DNA from: Cornus controversa
Lineage: Eukaryota; Streptophyta; Magnoliopsida; Cornales; Cornaceae
DNA: 64,000 nucleotides
Direction of reading: 5' to 3'
NCBI GenBank assembly: GCA_026545225.1
Contig: CM048853.1
Span: 14,820,755 to 14,884,754 of the forward strand
Shown here: positions 21,551-32,300 of the stretch, one piece after another
Numbering within the stretch: position 1 is the stretch's first letter
Layout: each line of letters begins with the position of its first letter
Translations under genes and position numbers: made by a program
The notes under the pieces: model-generated
Seen by the model: the letters and a program-made list of their open reading frames with translations, nothing else
Databases searched by the model: none
Told to the model about the DNA's origin: nothing

Positions 21551-23054
21551 TGATTCGTGTGTGAGTGTGACTCAAAAAGTATACCAATTAAAAATTTCCA
21601 CACTTCGCAATAGAACGAATTCCTTGCAGAATAGGGCTATCGAAAGGGGTATCGTACCTCAGGGATTATGGTCTGATGAGTTGGAATACGGAATTAATTC
21701 TAATTAAATTTATAAGAAAAGAATTCTGATTTTTAAACTAATTAAAAAGATAAAATAAAATAAATCAAAGTAAACAAGATAGTGAAGATAATAGGAGAGA
21801 AATCTAGGGTGTTTGACTTCACCACTAACTACACAATCAATGGTCAATTGAATCAACTATAAGGGAATTACATCATGCATAAGTGGTGTCGGTGGCTACA
21901 AGCTCACCTTCATCCGTCAAGAAGATAACATATGATTAAGGCTAAGCCATGGACTATCTTCGATTGGCATGGGCCATCTGCCTAACTACTCTAATCTAGG
22001 GTGTAGTATGGTTCATCTTCTCTAGGCATAATCCATCAAAGCTCATAACAATATATTCAGTGATTACCATTGTGTAATAATCTTTCTCATGATCACAGAA
22101 AACAAGAGAGATTGAGTTCAATAACAATAACTAAATATCTAAGACAAGATAAGAAATCATTGAGATTGAATTTATAAGACTTTTATTGCTCAATTCCTTA
22201 ATAAGAATCCTCACAATTACACAATCTATGCATGTATATAAAGGTCCCCAATAATTAAAACAATCAAACCATTGATGCTTTGTTAGGGCTACATCAAAAC
22301 CCTAGTGGATGAACTAGCCGCTCATGGTAGAAGAAGAAGCTTCAACTGTTAAGGAAGAAGACATCATCTTTCTGAATTACGCGTATGACTTCGTTCTCCA
22401 ATGGCTCTGCAATATGTTTCTGTTCTCTTCAGCCCTCTCAGACTCTCCAATCTCTCTGTAAGCTCTCCCAATTCAGCCTCCAAGTCTTCACTTTATTCTC
22501 CAAGAGAATATACCAAAGTCCTAATCCAATTAGGAATTAATTAGGGTTTCCCGCAGCACTAATCAGGTGGGTTTTTCCTGCTGACTTCGGCCCGACTTTT
22601 GACCCACTAGAAGTCCGATTTACGGAATTTTCGTGAAATACAAAAGTGTGCAGAATCAAATTTCGTTCAACCCCACTTAGAAATAATGTCGATTTGAGGC
22701 TCGGAAATAAGACTTCTGGTCCATTTTCCAAAACAGGATTAAGACTGCATTATGCACAGATTTGGGCTTCAGGCCCGAAACCTTCTTAAGCAGCTGTAAT
22801 TCTCTTGGACCTCTTTCTTGGGCTGATTTGAGTTGAAATAAATGGTTGAGTGAATCTCCTTGATGTAGGCTTCATCTCACCATCTTGGATGTCTTCTTTA
22901 AAAGCCCAAAATCCTGGTTTTAACTGAAATAATCATTAAGGCCCTAAAAATACAGAAAACACTAAAACAAAGTAAAATCACAAAATAATCTATCACTAAG
23001 AGAATAAAATACATAAGTTAAGAGGCTAGAATGCGTAACATTCAACGCCTATCA
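21551..23054 (-). repeat. Athila-out 5' LTR
   Basis: 1504 bp, near-identical to 1203-2706, followed by GGTCA and the resumed Tekay-1 integrase frame. Confidence 0.93.
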
Positions 23055-23059
23055 GGTCA

Positions 23060-23641
23060 CCAGTTTGTTGGACAGAGGTTGGTGAGATAGTGGCTTTGGG
23101 GCCAGATATAGTCAGAGAGACTACAGAAAAGATTAAGATTATACGGCAGTGTTTGCTTACGGCTCAGGGTCGTCAGAAAAGCTATGCTGACAAAAGGCGG
23201 AGGCCTTTAGCATTTGAGGTGGGGGACCATGTCTTCTTGAAAGTCTCGCCACGACGGGGTTTGATGAGGTTTGGGCGTAGCGGAAAGCTAGCCCCACGGT
23301 TTATCGGTCCATTCGAGATATTGGATCGTGTGGGTGAGGTCGCATACCGCTTGGCATTGCCACCGTAATTGTCAAGTGTGCACAATACTTTCCACGTTTC
23401 GATGTTGAGAAAGTATGAGCCGGATCCTTCACACGTGTTAGATTGGACAGATCTTGAGATGGAGGAGGATGTGTCATATGAGGAGAGACCGGTACAGGTT
23501 TTGGATGCTAGGGAGCAAGTGCTTCGAGGCAAGACGATTCCATTGGTTAAAGTCCTTTGGAGGCATTACGGAGTCGAGGAGGCTACATGGGAGCGAGAAC
23601 AAGAAGTCCGCTCAAAATACCCTGAGTTATTCACTACTTGA
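23060..23641 (+). pseudogene. Tekay-1 integrase C-terminus and chromodomain
   Basis: This resumes the frame broken at 1202. It has the integrase C-terminal module (AYADKRRRPLAFEVGDHVFLKVSP-like, then GKLAPRFIGPFEIL) and VHNTFHVSMLRKY. The chromodomain follows (YEERPVQVLDAREQVLR, then IPLVKVLWRHYGVEEATWE), ending in SKYPELFTT. The chromodomain places it in the Tekay/Del chromoviruses, whose integrases are thought to be guided to heterochromatin. A TAA at 23366-23368 replaces the usual CAA after LALPP. Confidence 0.87.
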
Positions 23642-23685
23642 GGTATGTTTCTAATTTCGGGGACGAAATTCCCTTAAAGGGGGGA

Positions 23686-23698
23686 GGTTGTAGAGACT
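23686..23698 (+). other. Tekay-1 polypurine tract
   Basis: AAAGGGGGGAGGT lies directly before the LTR terminus TGTAGAGACTGTGACC. Confidence 0.75.
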
Positions 23699-24883
23699 GT
23701 GACCAATTTTGGCCGGTTTTGCATTTTTCGCATTTTAATTGGAATAAATGCATTTTGAGTGATGTTTAACATGTTTTGAGTGTGGGAAACATGTTTGGGA
23801 AGTGTTCTTAAGGTTTTGGGAAGTTTTCGGGAGAATCGGAGAAGTTTGAATTTTTGGTCAAATCGGGGCCCGGGATGCGACTTAAGTGGGCCCGGAAATT
23901 CGGAAAATTTTCAAAAATATTTATTTTTGGGAATGGCTTAGATGAAATGTTTAGAGAGTTAAGGAAGTGATTTCGAGACCATAGGAGTTTTCGGAATCGA
24001 AAAAGGAGTCCGGGAAGGTGCGTTAAGTGGCCTAGGGGTATTTTGGTCTTTTCATGACCTAGGGACCTTAAATGGTCAAAATCTGCAGAGATATTTCATA
24101 TCTCATGGCTGCTTCTCTCTCTATATTGCTCCCACTTCTTCTCTCTTCCTTCTCTCTAGATTTTGGAGGTCTTCGGCTTGGATTCAAGGCTTGCCGAAGG
24201 AGGGAGATACGTAGGGGACGGCTAGGGCTTCCCTTTGAACTGATCAAAGTCGCGGTTTGTCAAAGTTGACATTGCTGGAAATTTGAGAAGTGCTTGGAAG
24301 GCCTTCATTTTCGAGGTAGGGGTGTTCTTTCTCATCTACTTGTCGATTCTAGGGTTTTGGGTGAAGTGGTGAGAGCTAAGTTTGAGTATTGCATGTTTTA
24401 GAGATGTAAGAGGGATGGGATAAGGTGTTTTTTATTCTTCTCTTGAGTCTCTTGTGTGCAATAGATGTGTATCTCCTAGTATGCATGATGTGAGTGACAA
24501 ATGCATGAGAATGTGGGAGAATGAAAGCATGTATGCTTATATGTTAGCTCTTGTGCATATATGTGGAAATGTGTTATATTGGGCATATATGTGCTATATG
24601 TTGTAAGTGAGTTAAATGCATGCTATATTTGTATAGAAAATATGTGCATTTGTAAAGCATGATTAAAATGTGCTTAAGTGAAGTTTTGTGAGCATATGTG
24701 GATATTATGCTAGGGTGGCATGTATAGGTAAATATATGTGTGGTGTAGTGGAGATAAAATGCATGCTATATGTTTTTATTAATTAGCATGTGCATTGTGA
24801 GGCATAAAATTAAATGCTTGATGTTTATATGTTCGAAAATGCATATATTGGGGCCGTTGTGAGGAAACGGGGAAGTGTGGTTG

Positions 24884-25183
24884 AATTGCCTAGAGTAGGT
24901 CAATACTCGGAGAGGGCGTTGGAGTGGTTGCGTCACCTTGGAGTAGGTAGATACTCGGTGACGGTGGTTTACTCACCTTGGAGTAGGTAAATACTCGGTG
25001 GAGATTCTAAAAAGGTTGCCCAATCGCCTTGGAGTAGGTAAATACTCGGTGATTGTGGTTAGTCACCTTGGAGTAGGTAAATACTCGGTGAGAATTCAAG
25101 AAAGGGGGCCAAGTCACCTTGGAGTAGGTAAATACTCGGTGACGGTGGTCTATCCACCTTGGAGTAGGTAAATACTCGGTGGC
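24884..25183 (+). repeat. Hairpin minisatellite in LTR A
   Basis: Seven units share the core TTGGAGTAGGTAAATACTC, in which GAGTA pairs with TACTC. Each core is flanked by arms that pair with each other: GTCACC/GGTGAC, CTCACC/GGTGGAG, CAATCGCC/GGTGATTG, TCACC/GGTGA, GTCACC/GGTGAC and CCACC/GGTGG. Units start at about 24887, 24932, 24972, 25021, 25063, 25113 and 25154. Confidence 0.8.
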
Positions 25184-25961
25184 GGAATTGGAATGGTGTG
25201 GAAAAGTGTCTCGGTTTCATGATTTGGTCAAGAATTATGTTGGGATGTCGGGTTGAGTCCGAGAGAGAGACAAGTGTATGATTATTGCCTTCGTTTGAAT
25301 TATGAAGCATGATAAGTGTTTAATGCATCCCTATATGTATATATGCATTGTTGTGAGTGAACATGATATATGTTGAATGATATGTGAAATGTTGTGACAT
25401 GCATCCATGTAGGTCGTGTCGGGTCGGCACTTAGGTGGGTTGGGGTATCTCTACTGAGCCGCAGTGGTGCTCACCCCTTTATTCTAAATATTTTACAGAT
25501 AAAGCGCCGATGACGGATGGGACATGAGTGTCCAAGTGGAACACTAGTGGTGGTTTTGCTATCTTTTGCGTTTTGAGCATTTTTGTGGCTATCCATGCCG
25601 GCTTGTGGCATGTGACTTCCCTTTTAGTTGTGGTTGTACTTTGGACATATGTAATTTGGATGTATGTATGGGATTTTAAACTTGTTGGGTGTGAAAAGAC
25701 AACGGTTTAATTTATGTAATGCCCATGGCGGCACTTGATTCATTTGATGATGTTTCCCTTATGAATGAATGGTGTTTGTGAAAGAAAATGATTCATTTTG
25801 GTGTATGAATTCAATTATGGATGTGATCTTGAGAGTGAAATTGATGTTGGAACCTTCCATTTATGTTATTAATCATGTTTGAGGGGTTCTAGGATGATAG
25901 GATGTTGATTGGGCTTCAAATGAACCATGTATAGGGTTGTTGGAGGTCCCGGGTAGTGCAT

Positions 25962-26182
25962 TTCGATCAATCGAGATGCCTATTTCGATCAATCGAAACC
26001 CCCATTTCGATTGATCGAAAGGGTGATGATTTATGGTGATTTTTGGAGTCCTGGTAGGAGGAATTTCGATCAATCGAGACCCCTATCTCGATCAATCGAG
26101 ATATTGCAGGTCTGAGGTCCCGAGAGGGTGAAAATCTCGCTTGAATTTCGATTAATCGAGATTTCATCTCGATCAATCGAGA
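25962..26182 (+). promoter_or_regulatory. Palindrome cluster in LTR A (TCGATCAATCGA type)
   Basis: Seven near-palindromes with core CGATCAATCG or its complement lie at about 25962, 25983, 26004, 26063, 26086, 26146 and 26168. The equivalent segment of LTR B has the same spacing and flanks but a different core. Confidence 0.65.
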
Positions 26183-26560
26183 TTACTATTCACAGCTTTT
26201 TCCAAAACTTCATTTCGACGTAATTTCTTCGTTCTAGATCGGAATTGAGCGTGGTTTTTTTTGAAATTGAGTATTTTTGGATTCTCTATCCAATGGTGTA
26301 AGCTTCAGTTCCAGATTCCAAACACAGAAAGTTTTGAGGCTCGAAAGTGAGTGATTCTTAAAAGTGTGGGCGTGTAAATGTTCACTAAGGTGTGTGAATT
26401 GATGTAGGGCCCATGGGGGTTGGTTAAGATGGATTTGTTTGCATTCATATGCAAGAATTAGGTTAAGCTTCTGTGGGGGAATGAGGGTAATGAGGGTCTA
26501 TTGGGCTAAATAGACAGTTTAACCTCCGGTTTCCCAGGAGTCGGGGGAACGGGGCGTTAT

Positions 26561-27930
26561 AGAGTTGAAGTCTAGGGAGGTACCATTCCATACAGTGGGT
26601 AGAGATGGGGGATTGAGGTACAAGGGGCGATTAGTAGTTCCTCACAATGATGATTTGAGGAGGGCAGTGATGGGTGAGGCCCACAGTTCTCAGTTTTGGG
26701 TACACCTAGGAGGGGATGAAATATACCAAGACATGAAGCGACAGTTTTGGTGGGTAGGCATAAAGAGGGACATAGTTATATTTGTCTCTAAGTGCAGTAC
26801 TTATCAGATGATCAAGATTGATCACCAGAGACCGCCGAGGTCTTTGCATCCTGCCTATACCAGAGTGGAAGTGGGAGAGCATCTCTATGGATTTCATTGT
26901 GGGACTTCCCACCTCATAGCGAAACTATGATGCTATTTGGGTGATAGTGGACAGGCTGACAAAATCAGCACATTTCTTGCCAGTTCACTCGAGTTACACC
27001 TCAGAGCAATACACGAAGCTTTACATTGCAAAAATAGTGAAGCTTTATGGTGTGCCTTTGTCCATTATATAGGATAGAGATCCGAGTTTTGTTTTAGAGT
27101 TTTTAGAGAGCTTTCAACAAACAATGGGTACAACTCTGCACCTCAGTACAACCTATCACCCTCAGCCCAATGGTTAGACTAAGAGTTAATCAGATTTTTG
27201 AAGATATGTTGTGAGCCTGTGTACTCGACTTCAAGGGTAATTGGGAGAGTTACTTGCTGCTAGTTGAGTTTGCCTATAACAATAGTTATCAAAAGACTAT
27301 TGGTATGGCGCCATTTGAGGCTCTGTACGGACGACCATATAGATCGCCGGTTTGCTGGTTGAAAGTTAGAGAGAATAGGTTTTTGGGTCTTGAGTTTATT
27401 AAGGACACGTTAGAAAAAGTTGCCCTTATTAGAGACCATATGCAGACTGTGCAGAGCAAACAAAAGAGTTATGCTGACTGAAGAAATCGTGCACTAGAGT
27501 TCAAGGTGGGGGATCAGGTTCTACTCAAGGTTTCTCCCATGAAGGGAGTTATGCGGTTTGGAAGGAAAGGGAAGCTGGAACCTCATTTTATAAGCCCTTT
27601 TATGATTACTGACATAGTTGGAGTGGTAGCGTATAGACTGACGTTACCAGACACGATACACAGGGTGAACAATGTCTTTCATGTCTATATGCTGCGAATA
27701 TTCCTTAGAGATGATGATACTTACCAGCACATTGAGGTTGGAGAGATGAGTTGTAGCTAGATGCAACATATGTGGAGCAACCTTACTGTATTCTTGACCG
27801 TAGGGATCAGGTTCTTCATTCTAAGACCATTCCGTTAGTTCGAGTTCAGTGGAGCCACCACAATGAGTCGGAGTCCACTTGGGAAAGGGAGGATGAAATA
27901 AAAGCAAAGTATCCAGAGTTTTTTCTCTAA
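26561..27930 (+). pseudogene. Degenerate Tekay-like integrase and chromodomain
   Basis: An older chromovirus pol end. Recognisable pieces are the zinc finger region ([25 protein letters not shown] with the first Cys pair decayed), an integrase core with several frame changes, then [34 protein letters not shown] split by stops, VGDQVLLKVSPMKGVMRFG, VNNVFHVYML, and a chromodomain ending near ESTWEREDEIKAKYPEFF. Stops or shifts are seen near 26865, 26928, 27070, 27176, 27479 and 27758. The sequence begins abruptly at 26561 next to LTR A, so Tekay-1 probably inserted into this element. Confidence 0.8.
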
Positions 27931-27968
27931 GGTATGGGCTGAATTTCGAGGACAGAATTTCTCTTTTT

Positions 27969-27980
27969 AGGGGGGAAGAA
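27969..27980 (+). other. Polypurine tract of the older Tekay-like element
   Basis: AGGGGGGAAGAA immediately precedes the LTR start TGTAATACCCC. Confidence 0.7.
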
Positions 27981-30900
27981 TGTAATACCCCAGAAATTTG
28001 GACGTTAATTATTTTAAGTTTGAATTGCTTTACATTACTTTTATTAATTCATGTGAAATGCTTTGCTTTATTTTTTTTACTATTTTATATGAATTGTTTT
28101 TCCTTTATATTTTTATCATTTCATGTGAATTGTTAAGTTTGATATTTTATCATGTCATGTGAATTGTTTTCTCTTTTTACATTTTATTAGTTCATGTAAA
28201 TTGCATTGCCTTTATATTTTTTTTATTATTATTTTATGTGAATTGTTTTTATTAATTGTGTATTATCTGTTTTAAATCTTTTAAATGCTTTAGATTGGGC
28301 TAGGGAGAAATCTGGGCTGGAATGGTTGGGTTAGGGATATGCTAAGTTGATGGGCTAGGGTTATGGTTATATTATTTTATTTCTTTTATTTTTTTTAGTT
28401 TATTTAGTTTTTAGAAAAACAATAATAGAATAATAATAATTAAGACAAAAGAAACTAGGAGATTAGGGTTTTTACCGTTTGCTTTACGCACAGAAACCAA
28501 GAGAGTAAACGAAAGAGAGAAGGGAGTGAATGAGCGATTAGGTGAATGAGTTTTTGAATCGTCAAAAAGACAAGTTCTCTTCCCCTTTGAATCCTTATAC
28601 ATAGTCTAGATTTTTGTCTATGATTGTTCTTAAAAATTTTGTATCTCATTGTATGTTAATTAATGTTTTTTTTTGTTGAATTAAATTCGTGAGATCTTCC
28701 ATGCCAATTAAATATATGTGAAGAATTTATATATTAACATGTTTATGCATATATATGTATATATATATGATATGTGTGCTATACGTATGGAATTCATAAT
28801 AGTATGAATCTAGGAGGGTGAAGGATGTTAATTTGTATCTTTTATGGTGTGGATTGCACGGGTAAACAACCCTTGACCCTTAGAAAATTAAATCGTTGGA
28901 GAAGCAGCCCTTTGATATACCCCCACAAAAGTAAACAGCCCTTTGCCCACGTGCCTGGCCTACGCGTGTCTGAGCGTTGCACCGGCCAGCACCGGGGAAG
29001 TTATTTTCTGGCCCCACTCGTGGGGGCCCACCTCTGGGTCCAATATGGGCCCGTTCCAGATAGTTTTGATATTTTTTTTGTATTTTTGAATTTTTTTTGT
29101 AAAACTTGAAATTTTGAAAAATCATTTTTTAAAAATGCTTTTATAATTCAAAAAACTCCCAAAATTTTATGTCACCTTCTTAGGGTTTAAGGAGCTTTGG
29201 TTTTAAATTTCACGTCGAAAATATTTCCTCTTGTTTTTAAAGTGAATTTTAAAGTGTCTAAAAAATTGGGTTTCCCACCTTCTTTTATTTTAGAAAATAA
29301 TTTAAAATTTCCAAAAATTCCCAAATTTTTACCGTAAATTTTTGGATTTTAAATAAATTGGTTTTTAAAGTTTCATCTTGATATGAGCTTCCCTTGGAGT
29401 TCAATTAATTTTTAAAGTGTCTAAAAGTTGGGTTTTAACCTTCTTTTATTTTTTGAAAATATTTTAAATTTCCAAAACATTCTAAAAACATTCAGGTAGA
29501 TTTATAGGGTTAAAATTCACTTGAGTTTTAAATTTCAAGAGGAAATGAGTTTCCCTTATGGTTGTATCGGTTGTAAAAGTATGCCTCATACTATGTTTTA
29601 TTTTCTTTTTACTAGAAAAATATTCCTAAAATTTCCAAAAATTCAAAAAAATTTCAGAATGATTAAATAGGGTTCTTAGAGGCAAAGTAGGCCCAGAAAC
29701 CTAGATTAGAGTTAGGTTTAGACTCCCTAGATGATTTGGATACATTGGAGGCTTGGTTGAGTATTTGCTCCTATAATGGATGTTTGTGTTATTTTATTTT
29801 AACTGTTCTCTCCTTGAAGTTATATTTATCCATGATACACTTGGTTTAGTTTAATTGTGAATGAGTTATCTCCTTGTGATGATTGGATATCCGATTATTT
29901 AAATTCTTATGTCTTGTGCATTTCAATATTGTGCACCCTTTTCTTATTCATGTTGCAAGTTGGTTTGGGAGGCATGTAAGGATTGTTGAGGCATGTCAGG
30001 ATTGCCAATACCTATTAAGGTATCTAAAATTAAAGGAGGCATGTAAGGATTGCCGGACATGTTAGGATTGCCAATACCTATTAAGGTATTTAAAATTAAA
30101 GGAGGCATGTAAAGATTGCCAAGCATGTTAGGATTGACAATACTTATTAAGGTATCTAAAATTAAAGGAGGCATGTAAGGATTGTCGGGCATGTCAGGAT
30201 TGTCAATACTTATTAAAGTATTTCAAATTAACGAGGCATGTAAGGATTGCTAGGAGCATGTCAGGTTTGCTTTAACTTGATAAAATATATGCATATCTTC
30301 CTTTATTTTGAACTTAAAGAATCTGTTTATTGTTGAATGATAAAGGTTTGTTGGGACAATGTATAAGGTGATTTTTACTTCTAAAAACATGAACTAGATA
30401 GGGAATGACCAATATGTTTATACCTATACCTATTAAGGTATCAAAAGATAAAAATGGTGGCATGTGAGGATTGCTTAAATTTGATATTATACATATTTAT
30501 GCTTTATTTTTTCTGAACTTAAAGAATGTGTTTACTTTTGCATGATAAGGGTTTTGATAGAACACTGTAAATGATGGCTATTATTTTAAAAACATGAACT
30601 GGTTAAGGAAGGACTTGTATGTTTTATCTACATTTCCTCTTGTGACTCTCATACTATGGGTATGTATATTGGTTCTCTGATTGGGATGCAGTAGATAGGA
30701 CTTGTTAGTGGGTTTAACTCACTTTATTGATATTTCAGGTCCAAGACAGGTTCCACCACGAGAATAGAGTTTTAGGGTTGGTTGTGGCAGACATCTCTTC
30801 TCATCAGTCTCAGGGTAGGAATTTATCTTCATCTTCAAGAATTCAAACCATGAACTTTATGGAGATTTTGGTTATTGGTTTTAATTTAGGGTTGCAAACT

Positions 30901-31010
30901 TTTGTTCTGTCTGGTTAAAGGGTCTTTGGGTTACGAGACTTTCAAATTGTATTACCAGACATGTACTCATTTATTTAATGTTATTTTAATTCAGAGGGAT
31001 TTTCTATTCT
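27981..31010 (+). repeat. LTR C: 3' LTR of the older Tekay-like element
   Basis: Starts TGTAATACCCCAGAAATTTGG directly after a polypurine tract. The right end is not resolved; it lies somewhere between about 30950 and 31130. A 66-bp tandem repeat with hairpins lies at 29975-30270, and GTTTAACTCAC...TTTCAGGTCC near 30710-30745 is in the place of GCTCACCCC...TACAG of the other Tekay LTRs. No gene is seen inside; small open frames are not recognisable. Confidence 0.6.
29975..30270 (+). repeat. 66-bp tandem repeat with covarying hairpins in LTR C
   Basis: Four units with a spacing of exactly 66 bp (AATAC starts at 30007, 30073, 30139 and 30205) are followed by a partial unit near 30425. Each holds an inverted repeat around TATTAA: AATACC/GGTATC, AATACC/GGTATT, AATACT/GGTATC and AATACT/AGTATT. 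The rest of the unit is GGAGGCATGTAAGGATTGCC-like. Confidence 0.8.
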
Positions 31011-31279
31011 TCTTTTAAAAATTTTTTAATTCTGTCTTTTGTCCTCTATGCTTGTTGCTATGAGTTGTTAATTAATATACCTCAGGTTTTGTGTTTGAGA
31101 CTGTCCACCTCATGCGCAAAATTTTGTGGGGATATTTAAAAACTTCCACTCGAAGACATAATTGAAAATCCACAATGACATTCAAGGCATTAAATTATTA
31201 TTATTTTTTATAAATTCATTTAATATTTCTTTATTATATCACATAATTATAATTAATTTCTATTAAAAAAATATATTTT

Positions 31280-32237
31280 GTCACTCAATTTGCAGAAAAC
31301 ACACTACTCTTTTGAAGCAACAATTATAGAGATTAAAAATGCATCCAAATCATAGTGCAATGTATGTAAGCAATGCAAGAAGAAAGTTGAAGTATGAAAA
31401 GATGGAATTAGTTGTACTAATTGCAAAACAAAAAATGATAAATGCTTTCTAAGGTATTATTATATCTTTAAATATTCTATTTTTTTTAAAAATTACAATA
31501 TAACAAATATGTCATTCTTTATTATTATGTATCAATGAAGTATACTCATTTATGCAGATTTATGATGCAATTTCGAGTCAAAGATATAACAAATAATGCA
31601 TATCTAATAATATTTGCTGATTCTCAATCATTAATAAATTGTTCACTAGATAAGCTAATACAGTTAAAAAGTCAGCTAATACTTTTTTCTGCACTTATAA
31701 GATATATGAATAAAACAATTCATTTGAAATGTATTAATATTACTAAAATAAATTTGTTCATTTTGTAGGACGAGGAGATGAATGAATTTTATGACAAAGT
31801 GATAAGTTGTAAAGGAAAACCATTTCTTTTTATGATCAAGATAGATAACAGTAAAAATGACGTAGCCAAAAATAGTTTTGTTGTGACAGTTATCAAAGAT
31901 GTTTCACTTGAGAATGATTTATTTGAAGAAGAAATCAGAAATATAAAAAAGATAAAGTGTTGAGAATTTCTAAAATAATAGTAATAGATTGTTTAAGAAT
32001 AGTTAGAATTATAATTTTTTATTTCTTATAGTTTAGACTTGATTTTTTTCATGTGAATAATAGTTAATTTATAGTTTTATTTTTTTTCTAACAAGTGAGT
32101 TTATATTAATGAAAATAGTTTTGGGTGTTTTAATTAATGTGTTTGGATGTGTTATAATCTTTTTTGAATGTTTTAAGTGTTATAATAAAATTTTAATTTA
32201 TTTATTATGCACGTGCATCGCATGTGCTTTAAACTAG
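31280..32237 (+). mobile_element. Helitron fragment with 3' terminus
   Basis: The right end has Helitron features: a hairpin GCACGTGC-ATC-GCATGTGC (about 32209-32227, one G-T pair), then TTTAAA and CTAG ending at 32237, followed by T. Upstream is an RPA-like coding fragment, a gene type carried by plant Helitrons. I find no Rep/helicase coding sequence and no clear 5' TC terminus, so this is a truncated or non-autonomous copy. The left limit is arbitrary. Confidence 0.5.
31340..31963 (+). pseudogene. RPA70-like (replication protein A) C-terminal fragment
   Basis: A zinc-ribbon pattern CNVCKQCKKKV...CTNC lies at 31356-31424, interrupted by one in-frame TGA. An apparent GT-AG intron (31454-31557) joins in phase to FMMQFRVKDITNNAYLIIFADSQSLI, followed further on by DEEMNEFYDKVISCKGKPFLFMIKID. 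This is the layout of the large RPA subunit's third OB fold, which binds single-stranded DNA. There is a second interruption between about 31660 and 31770. It ends 270 bp before the Helitron terminus. It is probably a Helitron-encoded RPA relic. Confidence 0.5.
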
Positions 32238-32300
32238 TGTATATATATATATACATATATAAAGGCCAACCACCATAAGCACTCCTCTGTGAAGTTGGAG

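Larger units (their letters stand above)
1203..23054 (-). mobile_element. Athila-out: Athila retrotransposon lacking RT-RNase H
   Basis: A minus-strand Athila-type Ty3/Gypsy element. Its LTRs are both 1504 bp (21551-23054 is 5', 1203-2706 is 3') and differ at about four positions by eye, so insertion was recent. It has a tRNA-Asp-type primer site, gag, protease, integrase and an env-position ORF. Only about 380 bp separate the protease end from integrase, so the whole reverse transcriptase-RNase H region is missing. Athila-in interrupts its gag. Excluding that insert, the element is about 10.6 kb. It cannot be autonomous. Confidence 0.92.
1..26560 (+). mobile_element. Tekay-1: chromovirus 3' half, split by nested Athila elements
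   Basis: A Ty3/Gypsy element of the Tekay (chromodomain) lineage that enters from the left edge. Its visible parts are 1-1202 (RNase H C-terminus to integrase core), 23060-23641 (integrase C-terminus and chromodomain), a polypurine tract and LTR A (23699-26560). The 21.85 kb between them is an Athila insertion flanked by the 5-bp duplication GGTCA (1198-1202 and 23055-23059). The reading frame resumes after the insertion without loss. Two in-frame stops in pol make this copy non-functional on its own. The 5' half lies outside the window. Confidence 0.9.
23699..26560 (+). repeat. LTR A: 3' LTR of Tekay-1
   Basis: Begins TGTAGAGACTGTGACC and probably ends GGGGCGTTATA, compared with GGGGCGTGACA in solo LTR B. 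It is colinear with LTR B in most of its length. It holds a pyrimidine-rich CTCTCT tract near 24110-24165 (possible transcription start area), the hairpin array (24884-25183), the motif GCTCACCCC...TTACAGATAAAGCGCCGATGACG near 25470-25515 and the palindrome cluster (25962-26182). The last about 130 bp of LTR B have no match here, so the 3' end is shortened or diverged. The left LTR is outside the window. Confidence 0.8.

Noticed and set aside
24870..25190. CRISPR-like array in LTR A.
   Set aside because: The repeats are regular, but the setting is a plant retrotransposon LTR. Spacers are short and related, and no cas genes exist. They are hairpin minisatellite units.
30727..30918. Small open frame in the LTR C end region.
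   Set aside because: No domain, no homologue that I recognise, and the area lies inside an LTR.
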